From positions 1 through 64,000 of the forward strand of contig CACIJG010000002.1 of assembly GCA_902586885.1 (NCBI GenBank): a stretch of DNA of 64,000 nucleotides, in the 5' to 3' direction. The translations under genes were made by a program, and so were the position numbers. The number at the start of each line of letters is the position of its first letter. The stretch's first letter is position 1. The DNA comes from an uncultured Alphaproteobacteria bacterium. GTDB taxonomy: Bacteria > Pseudomonadota > Alphaproteobacteria > Rhodobacterales > Rhodobacteraceae. This document shows, piece after piece, positions 38,707 to 50,121 of the stretch. Below the pieces are notes generated by a model. That model made no database searches and had not been told where the DNA came from. It saw only the letters and a list, made by a program, of their open reading frames with translations.

Positions 38707-39207
38707 TCAAGAAATATTATCCCATGCGTATATTGATCCAGCCATCTTCCCTCTAGGCCCATCAACTACCTGTAGAACAATTGCCTCACCAGCCTGAAGG
38801 TCAGAAAATCCAAAATGTCTAATTACTTCCATATGGAGAAATATATCTTCTTGTGATTTAAAAACGTTTGCAAAACCGAATCCTTTAGCTTTATCAAACC
38901 ATTTTACCCTTGCTGGAACCATTTCTTTGCCAGAAACGTCAGGTATTCCAAATTCTTCGCCTTCCTCAATTGTGTCAACTATATCTGCAGGCGTCTCTAG
39001 ATTGTGAATAATCGAGACTTGCCTACCCTTATCAGTTTCCTGTACATCAAATTCAACGATGGTGCCCTCAACAACTGAACCTCTACCAAAATTACGTAAA
39101 ACGTTAGCGTGGAGCAGTACATCGCCTTTATCGTCATCAACTAATAGAAAACCGAAACCTTTAGAGGAGTCAAACCACTTTACTCGACCTTTAAGATTAG
39201 AACTCAA
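38707..39207 (-). CDS. tandem cold-shock-domain protein
   Basis: Two CSDs: 'GRVKWFDSSKGFGFLLVD' and 'ARVKWFDKAKGFGFANV'. Confidence 0.95.
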   Translation of the reverse strand: MSSNLKGRVKWFDSSKGFGFLLVDDDKGDVLLHANVLRNFGRGSVVEGTIVEFDVQETDKGRQVSIIHNLETPADIVDTIEEGEEFGIPDVSGKEMVPARVKWFDKAKGFGFANVFKSQEDIFLHMEVIRHFGFSDLQAGEAIVLQVVDGPRGKMAGSIYAWDNIS

Positions 39208-39281
39208 ACCAAAACTCCTAAAAGCTCTTCAAATTTTGCTTGCAAATTGTATCACTATTTTAAAGAAAAGACAGTAAAGAA

Positions 39282-39893
39282 TTATGGATTTAGTCTCATA
39301 GACTCCCAATCACTTTGGTTTTTCGATTTTTTCCATAAAAATCTGTCATGCAATCGATATTGCCCCTCTGCCCAAAATTCAAATTCTGTAGGTTTAATAC
39401 GAAATCCCCCCCAAAAATCTGGCCTCGGAATTTCATTCTGAAATCGATCTTTAAATTTCTTCCAACGATCTAGTAGTTCTTGTCTGCTTTCCAATTCACT
39501 ACTTTGCCTTGATGCCCAAGCTCCTATTTTTGACCCTTCTGGTCTATCATTAAAATAATTATCGGCAAGCGAGCCGTTTTCTTTTTCAATCAAACCTCTT
39601 ACTCTTACCTGCCTTTTAAGTGATTTCCAGTGGATATTAAATGCTACTTTTTTTGAATTCAACAATTCGTTACCCTTGTTTGAAGAGTAATTTGTAAAGA
39701 ACACAAAACTTTCTTTATCAATAATCCTTAAAAGTACTATCCTAACATTTGGCATACCATTTTCATCTACAGAAGCCAATGCCATTGCTTCGGGATCAGA
39801 TATCTCTTTCTCCTTAGCTTCAGTCAGCCATCTTTTAAAAATATCAAAGGGAGTATCTCCTGAAAACAGTTCTTTATCAAAATTATTATCCAT
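39282..39893 (-). CDS. pdxH: pyridoxamine 5'-phosphate oxidase
   Basis: 'AMALASVDENGMPNVRIVLLR', 'FFTNYSSNKGNEL', 'RPDFWGGFRIKPTEFEFWAEGQYRLHDR'. Confidence 0.97.
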   Translation of the reverse strand: MDNNFDKELFSGDTPFDIFKRWLTEAKEKEISDPEAMALASVDENGMPNVRIVLLRIIDKESFVFFTNYSSNKGNELLNSKKVAFNIHWKSLKRQVRVRGLIEKENGSLADNYFNDRPEGSKIGAWASRQSSELESRQELLDRWKKFKDRFQNEIPRPDFWGGFRIKPTEFEFWAEGQYRLHDRFLWKKSKNQSDWESMRLNP

Positions 39894-39997
39894 GATATTC
39901 CCTAATTAAATGTAATTAGAAATATAGTTTTATTTAAAAGAAGTCTATATTTCGATATTATAGTAAATATTATTTAGAATTAAAGGGAGTTGAGTAA

Positions 39998-40813
39998 ATG
40001 GCATTGATGTCAGGTAAAAAAGGACTGATTATGGGTGTTGCAAACGATAGATCTATAGCATGGGGTATAGCTCAAGCCTGCAAACAGCAAGGAGCTCAAT
40101 TAGCTTTCACATATCAAGGAGAGGCTCTAAAAAAAAGAGTTAAACCATTAGCAGAGACAGTTGGATCGAATATTCTTTTAGAGTGTGATGTATCAAAAAG
40201 CACTTCAATAAAAAAAGCTTTTGCAGAATTAAAGGAGAGCTGGACCTCTCTTGACTTTATTGTCCACGCAATTGGATTTTCTGATAAAAGTGAATTGAGG
40301 GGCAGATATCTCGATACATCAAAAGATAATTTTCTTACTACTATGGATATTTCTGTTTATTCATTTACTGCTGTTACTCAAGAAGCAGAAAAGTTGATGA
40401 CTAATGGCGGTTCGGTATTAACACTTACATATTATGGATCCGAAAAAGTTTTACCTCATTACAATGTTATGGGGGTTGCAAAAGCAGCTCTTGAAGCTTC
40501 GGTAAGATATATGGCAATGGATTTGGGGAAAAAAAACATTAGGGTTAATGCTATCTCTGCGGGAACAGTAAAAACCCTAGCGGCTTCAGGCATTGGGGAT
40601 TTTAGATATATTATGAAATGGAATGAGTTAAACTCGCCTTTGCGACGAAATGTAACCCAAACAGAAGTTGGAAATGCTGCAATGTTTATTTTATCTGACC
40701 TTTCTTCAGGGATTACGGGCGAAAATTTGCACGTTGATGCCGGTTATAACATAGTAGGAATGAAGGCAGAAGATGCCCCTGATATAGACGTAGTTACAGG
40801 AAGAAAAGGATAG
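39998..40813 (+). CDS. fabI: enoyl-[ACP] reductase (NADH)
   Basis: 'GKKGLIMGVANDRSIAWGIAQA', 'LTYYGSEKVLPHYNVMGVAKAALEASVRYMA'. Confidence 0.97.
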   Translation: MALMSGKKGLIMGVANDRSIAWGIAQACKQQGAQLAFTYQGEALKKRVKPLAETVGSNILLECDVSKSTSIKKAFAELKESWTSLDFIVHAIGFSDKSELRGRYLDTSKDNFLTTMDISVYSFTAVTQEAEKLMTNGGSVLTLTYYGSEKVLPHYNVMGVAKAALEASVRYMAMDLGKKNIRVNAISAGTVKTLAASGIGDFRYIMKWNELNSPLRRNVTQTEVGNAAMFILSDLSSGITGENLHVDAGYNIVGMKAEDAPDIDVVTGRKG

Positions 40814-40819
40814 TATTCA

Positions 40820-41320
40820 ATGGAGAAGTTACCTCACGAAAAAGGCTTTCACATTTCTTGGGAACAAATACATCGTGACTCAAGAGCTCTAGCATGGAGA
40901 CTTGAAAATATAGTTCCCGATGCTGGTGCCTGGCAAACTGTTGTCGCTGTCACAAGAGGAGGTATGGTTCCTAGCATGATCATAGCAAGAGAATTGGATA
41001 TAAGAGTCGTCGAGACAATAAGCGTAAAGTCATACGACCATCAAGTACAAACTGATGCAAATATTCTTAAATTCCCAAGTGAAAGGTATCTAGGAAACGG
41101 AGAGAATATTTTAATCATCGATGATTTGGTGGATACCGGAAAGACTTTTCATACAATCAGGAACCATTATCCTAAAGCTCATTATGCCGCCGTTTATGCA
41201 AAACCAAAGGGCAAAGAGGTAATAGATACTTTTATCACAGAAGTAAGCCAAGATACATGGATATTTTTTCCTTGGGATATGGCATTACAATACGTGGCGC
41301 CTTTCAAAGGAGAAGGCTAG
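40820..41320 (+). CDS. gpt: xanthine(-guanine) phosphoribosyltransferase
   Basis: '[22 protein letters not shown]', '[13 protein letters not shown]'. Confidence 0.92.
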   Translation: MEKLPHEKGFHISWEQIHRDSRALAWRLENIVPDAGAWQTVVAVTRGGMVPSMIIARELDIRVVETISVKSYDHQVQTDANILKFPSERYLGNGENILIIDDLVDTGKTFHTIRNHYPKAHYAAVYAKPKGKEVIDTFITEVSQDTWIFFPWDMALQYVAPFKGEG

Positions 41321-41350
41321 AAAACCTCTTTTTTTAAGAGATGAAAGATA

Positions 41351-42199
41351 ATGAATTCAAAAAACTCGACAAAAATTTATGATAAAGATATTGGGATTGA
41401 GAGACTTCTAGAGCTTATTAAGGTTCTAAGAGACCCCAAAACCGGATGCCCTTGGGATGTTTCACAAGATCATAAAAGCATTGCCCACTATTGTATTGAG
41501 GAAGCATATGAACTGGAAGACGCTATTCTTCAAGAGGACACAAACTCTATAAAAAAGGAGCTCGGAGATATTCTTTTCCAAGTGATATTTCATTCTAATT
41601 TAGCTGAACAAAATAATACCTTTTCTTTTGATGACATAATTCAAACAGTATGTGACAAAATGATTTTCAGACATCCACACGTTTTTAATAAGATGGGGAA
41701 TAGGCAATCAGAATTATCTTCTGAAGAGATTGAAAAAAACTGGGAGAAACTGAAGAAAATTGAAAGAGATAACGCATCATTCTCCGAGAAGGAAAATTTA
41801 TTTGTTGATATTCCTAATAATTTGCCTGCTCTCTCAAGAGCTACCAAGATGCAACAACGAGCCTCAGAACTTGAATATGACTTTCCAACGATAGAAGATG
41901 CATTAAACAAAATTCATGAAGAAATAAGTGAGTTAAAGGAGGTACTTAATATAAAAGACTCTAGACGTATTGAAGAAGAGATAGGGGATATCTTGTTCAG
42001 TTTAGCAAACCTGTCACGTAAATTGAGTTTAGAACCCGAAAAAGCGCTTAGGCTTTCTACAGATAAATTTGCGGTTAGGATTAACTCTGCTCTTGCTCAC
42101 ATAAAAAAAGAAAATCTAACCAAAACTGAATTAGATAGCAAGGAATTAGATAAAATTTGGAATTTGGTAAAAAGAGAGCAAGGTAGAAAAAATGAGTAA
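41351..42199 (+). CDS. mazG: nucleoside triphosphate pyrophosphohydrolase
   Basis: 'RDPKTGCPWDVSQDHKSIAHYCIEEAYELEDAI', duplicated MazG domain. Confidence 0.96.
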   Translation: MNSKNSTKIYDKDIGIERLLELIKVLRDPKTGCPWDVSQDHKSIAHYCIEEAYELEDAILQEDTNSIKKELGDILFQVIFHSNLAEQNNTFSFDDIIQTVCDKMIFRHPHVFNKMGNRQSELSSEEIEKNWEKLKKIERDNASFSEKENLFVDIPNNLPALSRATKMQQRASELEYDFPTIEDALNKIHEEISELKEVLNIKDSRRIEEEIGDILFSLANLSRKLSLEPEKALRLSTDKFAVRINSALAHIKKENLTKTELDSKELDKIWNLVKREQGRKNE

Positions 42200-42605
42200 T
42201 ATAACCATTGAAGAAAGATGTAAAAAAGCGGGGATTAGGATTACTGGCCAAAGAAAACTGATCATAGAAGTACTCCAAAAATCTAAAGATCACCCAGATG
42301 TTGAAGAATTGTTCAAGCGGGCAAACGCAATTAACAGCAAGGTTTCGATAGCCACAGTGTATAGAACAGTTAGGTTGCTCCAAGACACTGGAATATTGTC
42401 AAGGCTTGAATTTAATGATGGAAAATCTCGATTTGAAGATGCAGTAAGAAAGCACCACGATCATTTAATTGATATAGACTCTGGTGAAGTTATAGAGTTC
42501 GTGGATAATGAAATTGAAACAATTCAAAATAAGATTGCTGAAAGACTAGGCTTTCATTTAGTTGGCCATAAACTTGAGTTATATGGGAAAAGGAATGAAA
42601 AATAA
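42192..42605 (+). CDS. Fur-family transcriptional regulator
   Basis: '[15 protein letters not shown]', '[19 protein letters not shown]', '[16 protein letters not shown]'; overlaps mazG by 8 nt. Confidence 0.92.
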   Translation: MSNITIEERCKKAGIRITGQRKLIIEVLQKSKDHPDVEELFKRANAINSKVSIATVYRTVRLLQDTGILSRLEFNDGKSRFEDAVRKHHDHLIDIDSGEVIEFVDNEIETIQNKIAERLGFHLVGHKLELYGKRNEK

Positions 42606-43884
42606 CATAAAGGAAATAATTGGTCGTGAAATTATTGATAGTAGAGGCAATCCTACTGTTGAAGTAGATGTCATATTACAGAATGGCTATTTTGGTAGAG
42701 CGTCCGTTCCCTCTGGTGCTTCCACCGGAAGCTACGAATCTATAGAAATAAGAGACTCTGGAAAAAGATTTTCGGGGAAAGGAGTGATGAAAGCTGTCGA
42801 AAATATCAATACGCATATCAAAGAATGTCTAATTAATGAAAATTCTATGGATCAACAGAGAATAGATAGCTTAATGATCGAACTGGATGGCACAGCTAAT
42901 AAGTCTAAGTTAGGAGGCAATGCCACCTTGGGTGTATCACTTGCTGTTTCTCGAGCAGCTGCTTGCTCTTCTGGCAAGAGCCTTTACCGATATCTGAGCC
43001 AAAGCAATAAGTTTAGCCTACCTGTACCTCTAATGAATATACTTAATGGAGGCCAGCATGCAGATAACACAATTGATTTTCAGGAATTTATGATTATGCC
43101 AGTGGGAGCCTCATCTTTAAAAGAAGCGGTGCAAATGTCATGTGAGGTTTTTCATGAACTAAAAACAAGTCTTAACACAAAAGGTCTAAGTACAAATGTT
43201 GGAGACGAAGGAGGTTTTGCTCCTGAGATATCAAGCTCAAAAGAAGCCATAGAGCTTATTTTAAAAGCAATAAATACTTGTGGGTATACCGCAGAGAAAG
43301 ATTTTGTACTGGCATTGGATTGTGCGGCAACAGAATACCACAAAGACAAAAAATATATACTTACAGGAGAAGATAAAATTTTATCCTCTGAAGAAAAAGT
43401 GATTGAGCTCCAGAAACTCTGCAACAAGTATCCAATATTTTCGATCGAAGATGGACTGGCTGAGGACGACTGGAAAGGTTGGAGCTTGTTAACTAATTCT
43501 CTTGGTGAAAAAATCCAACTTGTGGGAGATGACCTATTTGTAACAAACGTCGAAAGACTTCAAAAAGGTATCAATGAGAAAGTAGCCAATGCAATTCTTA
43601 TAAAACCAAATCAAATAGGAACGCTCACGGAAACCATAGCTACAATAACTCTCGCGAAAAAAAATGGTTACCAATGTGTAATGTCACACAGATCAGGTGA
43701 GACAGAAGATACTTTCATAGCAGATTTAGCTGTGGCAACAAATTGTAGTCAGATAAAAGCTGGCTCACTTTCGAGAACTGACCGATTGGCTAAATATAAT
43801 CAACTTATAAGAATTGAAGAAGAGTTAAGAGGTAAATCAAATTACATTGGAAATAATATTCCAATTAACAACAGAATTTTATAG
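42595..43884 (+). CDS. eno: enolase
   Basis: '[17 protein letters not shown]', '[37 protein letters not shown]'; start at 42595 rather than track 42562. Confidence 0.97.
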   Translation: MKNNIKEIIGREIIDSRGNPTVEVDVILQNGYFGRASVPSGASTGSYESIEIRDSGKRFSGKGVMKAVENINTHIKECLINENSMDQQRIDSLMIELDGTANKSKLGGNATLGVSLAVSRAAACSSGKSLYRYLSQSNKFSLPVPLMNILNGGQHADNTIDFQEFMIMPVGASSLKEAVQMSCEVFHELKTSLNTKGLSTNVGDEGGFAPEISSSKEAIELILKAINTCGYTAEKDFVLALDCAATEYHKDKKYILTGEDKILSSEEKVIELQKLCNKYPIFSIEDGLAEDDWKGWSLLTNSLGEKIQLVGDDLFVTNVERLQKGINEKVANAILIKPNQIGTLTETIATITLAKKNGYQCVMSHRSGETEDTFIADLAVATNCSQIKAGSLSRTDRLAKYNQLIRIEEELRGKSNYIGNNIPINNRIL

Positions 43885-44640
43885 AATCAATTTTTCTCTA
43901 ATCATATTGAAACAAGCCAAAGATAAGTCTTTTCTACCTTTAAAATTTTTTAAAAACAAAGGTTCATGAAAAATTATCTCAACACTACCAGACTTCGAGT
44001 TCTTTATTATTTTTTTTATATTTCTAAAAATCGTATCATCTTCACTCCAAAAACTATAAAAACCAGCTTGTTCTTCTAATGGTGCAGTATATTTTAAAGT
44101 TATAGGCTGGATAGATCTATCAAAAAAATCCTGGTTATCTTTTGGAAAACAAACTGAAAAAAGTGACGACTTAAATGGCTTAACATCTAAACCATCGGTA
44201 CTCGTGCCTTCAGGAAAAAAACAGAGGCTCTGTCCCTTGGTTAAATAGCTTTCTAATAGATTTTTTTGCTGAAGTGCACCCAGAGATCTTCTTTCTATAA
44301 AAATAGTTTTAGCTAAAATTGCTAAAATGCCTAAACCAGGCCAAGACTTTACCTCAATCTTTGACACGAAAACAATATCCAGTAATGCGTTCAAAACTAA
44401 AATATCTATCCAGGATACGTGATTGGATACGTAAACCAGACATTTTCGGCGTTGACCAGAAATTTTTAATTTTATTCCAACAATTTTCAATACCAATAGA
44501 GACCAAATCTTTTTGGTATACAACATTATCAATTTTGAGATAGTTAATCTACCGATCAAGAAAGCTGGAAGATAAATTGGGAGCAAACAGACAGTTAAAA
44601 AAAGAAAAAAGATTAATCTTTTGTAAAGGTTAAACGACAT
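43879..44640 (-). CDS. PlsC-type 1-acyl-glycerol-3-phosphate acyltransferase
   Basis: '[13 protein letters not shown]' HxxxxD motif, '[10 protein letters not shown]'. Confidence 0.9.
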   Translation of the reverse strand: MSFNLYKRLIFFLFLTVCLLPIYLPAFLIGRLTISKLIMLYTKKIWSLLVLKIVGIKLKISGQRRKCLVYVSNHVSWIDILVLNALLDIVFVSKIEVKSWPGLGILAILAKTIFIERRSLGALQQKNLLESYLTKGQSLCFFPEGTSTDGLDVKPFKSSLFSVCFPKDNQDFFDRSIQPITLKYTAPLEEQAGFYSFWSEDDTIFRNIKKIIKNSKSGSVEIIFHEPLFLKNFKGRKDLSLACFNMIREKLIL

Positions 44641-44653
44641 TCTTTTCTTTTTT

Positions 44654-45193
44654 TTATTCTAACGATAGAGTTTTGAGGGATTTTTTGAACCTCTTCATAT
44701 TTTCACGATACCATAAAGAAGATTGAGTTATTCCATAAATTTCTTTTTTAGTTAGCTCTCTAACAACTTTTGCGGGTGATCCCATTATCAAAGAGTTTTC
44801 CGGAAATGTTTTGCCTTCAGTAACCAAAGAGTTTGCTCCAACCAAACAATTTTCTTTTATACGAGCACCATTTAAAACTGTAGCTCCCATTCCAATAAGG
44901 CTATTATCCTCAACAATACACCCATGAAGCATCGCTTTATGCCCTATGGTGCAATTCTTTCCAATCTTTATTGGGAAACCTAGATCTGTATGAAGAACCG
45001 AGTTTTCCTGAATATTTGAATCTGTCCCAATGTTTACTATTTCATTATCTCCTCTAATAGTTGTCCCAAACCAAACAGAGGTGCCTTCCCCTAAAACTAC
45101 ATTACCAATAACAAAGGTTCCGGGCGCTATCCAACAATCTCCACTTTCTGGCAAAGTAGGGCAGATGCCTTCCAATTCGAATACTTGATTCAT
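44654..45193 (-). CDS. gamma-carbonic anhydrase family hexapeptide-repeat protein
   Basis: 'GTSVWFGTTIRGDNEIVNIGTDSNIQENSVLHTD', left-handed beta-helix hexapeptides. Confidence 0.92.
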   Translation of the reverse strand: MNQVFELEGICPTLPESGDCWIAPGTFVIGNVVLGEGTSVWFGTTIRGDNEIVNIGTDSNIQENSVLHTDLGFPIKIGKNCTIGHKAMLHGCIVEDNSLIGMGATVLNGARIKENCLVGANSLVTEGKTFPENSLIMGSPAKVVRELTKKEIYGITQSSLWYRENMKRFKKSLKTLSLE

Positions 45194-45831
45194 TATTTTA
45201 TCTCCAAAAACTCATTATTAAGAGAAGTAACAAAATCTTTCATTCCTATATTCCTAGAAAGCCTGGTCTTCTCAACAGAAATAATTGATTTTATTGCTTT
45301 TAATGTTTCTTTAAAGCTCCTATTAATCAATACATAATTATATTCGTTCCAATGCATTATTTCACTCATAGATTTTTCCATTCTAGATTTTACGGTGTCT
45401 CTCGAGTCTTGATCTCTCTCCAACAAGCGTCTTCTCAACTCTTTAATCGATGGTGGCAAAATAAAAATAGATACAGCTGACTTCTTCAAAACTGACTCTC
45501 GTATTTGTTTGCCTCCTTGCCAGTCGACATCAAAGATCAGATCCTTTCCTGCCTCTAAAAGATTATTTACTGGGGCTATAGGTGTGCCGTAAAGGTTTCC
45601 AAAAACCTCTGCCCATTCAAGAAATTCATTGTGTTTTTTTTTCATTTCAAACGTTTCACTGGTAACAAAGTGATACTCACGGCCATTTTTTTCTCCTGGC
45701 CTTGGTTTACGAGTAGTAGCAGAAACAGAAAAGGACAAGTTTTTATTATCGTTAACCAACGCTTGAGCAAGACTTGTTTTCCCTGCACCTGACGGAGAAG
45801 ACAAAATTATCAAAATACCTTGTTTTTCCAA
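45193..45831 (-). CDS. gmk: guanylate kinase
   Basis: 'LSSPSGAGKTSLAQAL', 'SVSATTRKPRPGEKNGREYHFV'. Confidence 0.96.
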   Translation of the reverse strand: MEKQGILIILSSPSGAGKTSLAQALVNDNKNLSFSVSATTRKPRPGEKNGREYHFVTSETFEMKKKHNEFLEWAEVFGNLYGTPIAPVNNLLEAGKDLIFDVDWQGGKQIRESVLKKSAVSIFILPPSIKELRRRLLERDQDSRDTVKSRMEKSMSEIMHWNEYNYVLINRSFKETLKAIKSIISVEKTRLSRNIGMKDFVTSLNNEFLEIK

Positions 45832-45861
45832 TGAATAAATTCCCTTAAAAATTTAATGTTT

Positions 45862-46722
45862 TTAGTTTACGAATTGTTCTTCCCTTATTCCAAGCAGATA
45901 AAGAATAGCTGATAAACTGGAATTCTCTAAAATAATTTTTGCTCTTTTATTTAGCTTTTCACTTCCGTGGAACGCTACTCCCAAACCTGCCAAAGAAACC
46001 ATATTAATATCATTATTACCATCTCCCACAGCAAGCGATTTACTATGATCTATGTTTAGCTTCTTACATAAATTCGTTAAAATCTGACCTTTCCTTTCAG
46101 CATTTAATACAGGTCCAATTATATTTCCCGTCAATCTATTTTCTTCAAACTCAAGTATATTTCCGTAATTAAAGTCTGCCGAGATCTCTTTGCCGATAGC
46201 CTCCGTAAAAAAAGTGAATCCTCCTGAAACGATTGCCGTTTCACCTAAAAGCTTTTTGAAAGTCCTGAATAAAGTTTTTGTTCCTGGCCTAATGTTAATT
46301 TGATCCTTTAAACAGTTGTAAAGAATATCAATACTCGTCCCTTTAAGCATTCGTAACCTCTGACTTAAAGCGCATTTAAAACTTAGATTTTCCGTCATTG
46401 CTTTTCTAGTTATTTCTTGCACTTCCTGACCTTTCCCTACAAGAAAGGCTATCTGATCAATGCACTCCTCCTTCAAAATTGTTCCATCCATATCGGCTAA
46501 TAACAAAGATTTTTTTCTGTCTGACTTAGTAACTACGTTAAAATCTAATTTTGAAGAAAATTTTTGACGAAGAAGTTTTATGTCCTGACTTCCATTTGTC
46601 TGAAGTTCGATGCCACACCTCCCCAGCCTAATTAATTTATTAAAAGTTATATTTTCAGCGATTGAACGAATTAAACTGTCAGAAATGGGTTGGCTAGAGG
46701 TTACAATACAATAATTAACCAT
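45862..46722 (-). CDS. serB: phosphoserine phosphatase
   Basis: 'LLADMDGTILKEECID', 'AIVSGGFTFFTEAI', 'AVGDGNNDINMVSLAGLGVAF'. Confidence 0.96.
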   Translation of the reverse strand: MVNYCIVTSSQPISDSLIRSIAENITFNKLIRLGRCGIELQTNGSQDIKLLRQKFSSKLDFNVVTKSDRKKSLLLADMDGTILKEECIDQIAFLVGKGQEVQEITRKAMTENLSFKCALSQRLRMLKGTSIDILYNCLKDQINIRPGTKTLFRTFKKLLGETAIVSGGFTFFTEAIGKEISADFNYGNILEFEENRLTGNIIGPVLNAERKGQILTNLCKKLNIDHSKSLAVGDGNNDINMVSLAGLGVAFHGSEKLNKRAKIILENSSLSAILYLLGIREEQFVN

Positions 46723-46733
46723 AACAACTCCAT

Positions 46734-48077
46734 CTATTTCTCAAATGTTTGTAACTCTTCTGCTATAAGAAAGGCCAACTCAAGGGATTGAGAAGCATTT
46801 AATCTTGGATCACAAGCCGTGTGATATCGGGAAGAAAGATCCTCTTCTTGAATTTCCTGAGAACCGCCTATACATTCGGTTACATCCTTACCAGTCATTT
46901 CAAAATGCACACCTCCCGGATAAGTATCCTCTGCTTTATGTATTGCAAAAAAACTCTTGACCTCAGAGAGTACCTTTCCGAAAGGTCGAGTTTTAAAGCC
47001 ATTTTTTGATTTTATTGTATTTCCATGCATTGGATCACAGCACCAAACCACTTTTAAGCCCTCTGATTTCACAATCCGTATCAGCTTAGGCAAATGTTCA
47101 AAAACTTTTTCAGATCCATATCTAGAAATTAAAATCAATCTACCTTCCTCATTGGTCGGATTAAGTTTGTCAACCAATTTCAGAAGTTGCTCTTTTTCAA
47201 GAGTTGGTCCGCACTTTATCCCAATTGGATTTTCTACACCTCTGCAGAACTCAACATGAGCCCCTTCAGGATCTCGGGTTCTGTCACCAACCCAAAGCAT
47301 ATGACCGGAACCAGCTACTGGCTTTCCTGTTAAGCTATCGACACGGCATAATGCCTCTTCATATTCCAGCAGTAGTGCCTCATGGCTCGTATAAAAGTCA
47401 ACTTTTTTTAAAGATTGAGTATTATTCGATGATACCCCTGCAGCTTCCATAAACTCCAAAGCTTCCGAGATCTTCTCTGCTAAATTGGAAAATTGTTTAT
47501 ATCTTGTACCTCCCCTCGTGCTTTCGAGAGTCCACGAATGTACCTGCCTAATATCAGCGAAACCTCCTTGAGAAAATGCCCTCAAGAGATTCACAGATGC
47601 AGCTGATTGCGTGTATGCCTGTAACATTCTCTCAGGATCCGGATCTCTACTTTCTAAAACGGCAGCTATATCATTTATAATATCTCCTCTGTATGAGGGT
47701 AGCTTTTGGCCGTTTATCAACTCAAAAGGTTCGGATCTAGGTTTAGCAAACTGTCCCGCCATTCGGCCAATCTTCACAACAGGCTTTTTGGAAGCAAATG
47801 TTAAAACAACCGCCATTTGTAACATCACTTTAAAGGTGTCTCTTAATAAATTTGCTGAAAACTCAGAAAAACTTTCAGCACAGTCACCTCCTTGCAGCAT
47901 GAACGCTTCTCCTCTGGAGACCCTTGAAAACTCTTCTTTTAAGTTTCTAACTTCACCAGCAAAAACCAATGGCGGAAAATTTCCTAAGGTTTCTTCAACA
48001 GAAGATAATTTCTTTTGGTCTTGGTAAACCGGCATCTGTACCCTAGGTTTATCTCTCCAATTAGTTTTTTCCCACAT
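46734..48077 (-). CDS. class II 3-deoxy-7-phosphoheptulonate synthase
   Basis: '[12 protein letters not shown]', '[14 protein letters not shown]', 'CDPMHGNT' plant/class II DAHP synthase motifs. Confidence 0.96.
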   Translation of the reverse strand: MWEKTNWRDKPRVQMPVYQDQKKLSSVEETLGNFPPLVFAGEVRNLKEEFSRVSRGEAFMLQGGDCAESFSEFSANLLRDTFKVMLQMAVVLTFASKKPVVKIGRMAGQFAKPRSEPFELINGQKLPSYRGDIINDIAAVLESRDPDPERMLQAYTQSAASVNLLRAFSQGGFADIRQVHSWTLESTRGGTRYKQFSNLAEKISEALEFMEAAGVSSNNTQSLKKVDFYTSHEALLLEYEEALCRVDSLTGKPVAGSGHMLWVGDRTRDPEGAHVEFCRGVENPIGIKCGPTLEKEQLLKLVDKLNPTNEEGRLILISRYGSEKVFEHLPKLIRIVKSEGLKVVWCCDPMHGNTIKSKNGFKTRPFGKVLSEVKSFFAIHKAEDTYPGGVHFEMTGKDVTECIGGSQEIQEEDLSSRYHTACDPRLNASQSLELAFLIAEELQTFEK

Positions 48078-48252
48078 ATGTATTTTCCTAAACTCAAATA
48101 ATTTACACTAATCTCATACATTTTTTACCTAAAAATAACAACTGTCTTTACCACTTTAAACTTTTTACTAAAAAACTCTAGTGAGCATATTGACTATAGA
48201 GCCCTTAACACATACATAAATCAAAAGTTTTTACATCATCGAGGAAATAAAA

Positions 48253-50109
48253 ATGAAGAAAGCCTTTGAAGCAGATACCGGTAGAGTTCTGAATATTGTT
48301 ATTAACTCATTATATTCTGAAAAAGAAATATTTTTAAGAGAACTAATTTCAAATAGCAGTGATGCTTTAGATAAGAGGCGGTTTCTATCATTAACTAGCA
48401 AACATGATAAAATCGGTACTGACGAACTAAAAATTGAAATAAGTACTGACAAAAAAAACCATACCTTAACCATAAATGACAATGGAATTGGTATGGACCA
48501 AGAAGATTTAGAGCAAGCTCTTGGTACAATAGCTAAGTCTGGAACTACAGAATTTTTAGCGGAATTGGAGAAAAACAATAAAAAAGACAAAAAGGGTAAA
48601 GAAGTTAACCTTATCGGCCAATTTGGAGTTGGTTTCTACTCAGCATTTATGGTCTCTGAAAAAGTTGAAGTCACTAGCAAAAAGGTTGGAGACACAAAAG
48701 CTAATAAGTGGATCTCAGATGGAGTTTCAGGCTATGAGATTGAAAAGGCAGATAAATCGGAGCCAGGAACGGAGATAATCCTACACATAAAAAAAAGTGA
48801 AAAAGAATATCTCGATAAGGAAAGGATTGAGTTTATCACACGAAAGTATTCTGATCACCTTATGTACGCCGTCAATTACTTAGATGATGGGAAAGATCCA
48901 GAGGTTCTGAATAAAGCATCCGCTATTTGGACCAGAGAAAAAAAGGATATATCGAGTGAGCAGTATGAAGAGTTTTATAAACAAATTGGCGCTGGTTTCA
49001 ATAAGCCATTATTAACACTCCATAACAAGGTTGAAGGTACACTGAGCTATACAAATCTATTATTTATTCCAGATTCCAGACCATTTGATTTGTTTCAAAT
49101 GGATGTAAAATCTAAAATTAAACTTTATTCTAACAGAGTTCTAATAAGTGATGATTCTGAGGATATTTTACCTAGGTGGTTAAGGTTTGTTAAAGGTGTA
49201 GTTGATACATCCGACGTAGACCTTAATGTAAGTCGTGAAATGCTACAACATAATAGTGCACTAAATAAAATATCGAAGGCTCTGAAAAAGCGAGTGCTTA
49301 ACGAACTTAAAAAGATGAAAGATAAAGATACCGAAAAATATAACACATTTTGGAAGGAATTCGGTATCGTCATGAAAGAAGGCATATACGAAGATTTTGA
49401 TCTAAAAAACGAAATATTGGAAATATCTAAATTCCATTCTATGAAACTAAATAAGGATGTTTTTCTCTCACAATACTCAGAAGAAATGAATCCAGAACAA
49501 AAAGAAATCTTTTATATAGCATCAGAAAGCAAAGAAATGGCGGAGGGGAGCCCTCATTTAGAAGTCTTCAAGAAGAAGAAACTTGATGTGCTATTTTTTA
49601 CTGACCCAATAGATACTTTTTGGCTATCAATGGCAGGGGAGTTTCAAGGAAAGAAATTCACTTCCATCACGAAGGGAGATATAGACCTATCCGCTTTCTC
49701 AGATGAAAAAAAGAAAAAAGAGAAGAAAGATAATATCGTAATAGATGGACTTGTTAAGAAGATAAAAGATATTCTTGGTGAAAATGTACAAGATGTTAAA
49801 ACTTCTAGCAAACTCGTAGATAGCCCTTGTTGCTTGGTTGCACCAGATTCGGGTATGGATGTTCAAATGGAACGAATAATGAAAATTCAAAATAAAGATT
49901 TTAAAGGCATGCCAAGAATTCTTGAAATAAACCCTGATCACGACATCATCAAAAAGTTAAACGATATTAAAGATAAAGAAGATGATGCTTTAAAGGATGC
50001 TGCGTATCTCTTGTTTGATCAAGCAAAGATGGTTGAGGGAGAATTACCTCTTGATATCTCACTATTCAACAAAAGACTCTCGAAGTTTATGGGACTTGCT
50101 CTGAAATAA
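48253..50109 (+). CDS. htpG: molecular chaperone Hsp90
   Basis: 'EIFLRELISNSSDALDKRRF', 'GQFGVGFYSAFMV', 'NVSREMLQ'. Confidence 0.97.
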   Translation: MKKAFEADTGRVLNIVINSLYSEKEIFLRELISNSSDALDKRRFLSLTSKHDKIGTDELKIEISTDKKNHTLTINDNGIGMDQEDLEQALGTIAKSGTTEFLAELEKNNKKDKKGKEVNLIGQFGVGFYSAFMVSEKVEVTSKKVGDTKANKWISDGVSGYEIEKADKSEPGTEIILHIKKSEKEYLDKERIEFITRKYSDHLMYAVNYLDDGKDPEVLNKASAIWTREKKDISSEQYEEFYKQIGAGFNKPLLTLHNKVEGTLSYTNLLFIPDSRPFDLFQMDVKSKIKLYSNRVLISDDSEDILPRWLRFVKGVVDTSDVDLNVSREMLQHNSALNKISKALKKRVLNELKKMKDKDTEKYNTFWKEFGIVMKEGIYEDFDLKNEILEISKFHSMKLNKDVFLSQYSEEMNPEQKEIFYIASESKEMAEGSPHLEVFKKKKLDVLFFTDPIDTFWLSMAGEFQGKKFTSITKGDIDLSAFSDEKKKKEKKDNIVIDGLVKKIKDILGENVQDVKTSSKLVDSPCCLVAPDSGMDVQMERIMKIQNKDFKGMPRILEINPDHDIIKKLNDIKDKEDDALKDAAYLLFDQAKMVEGELPLDISLFNKRLSKFMGLALK

Positions 50110-50121
50110 TTTACAGCTTAA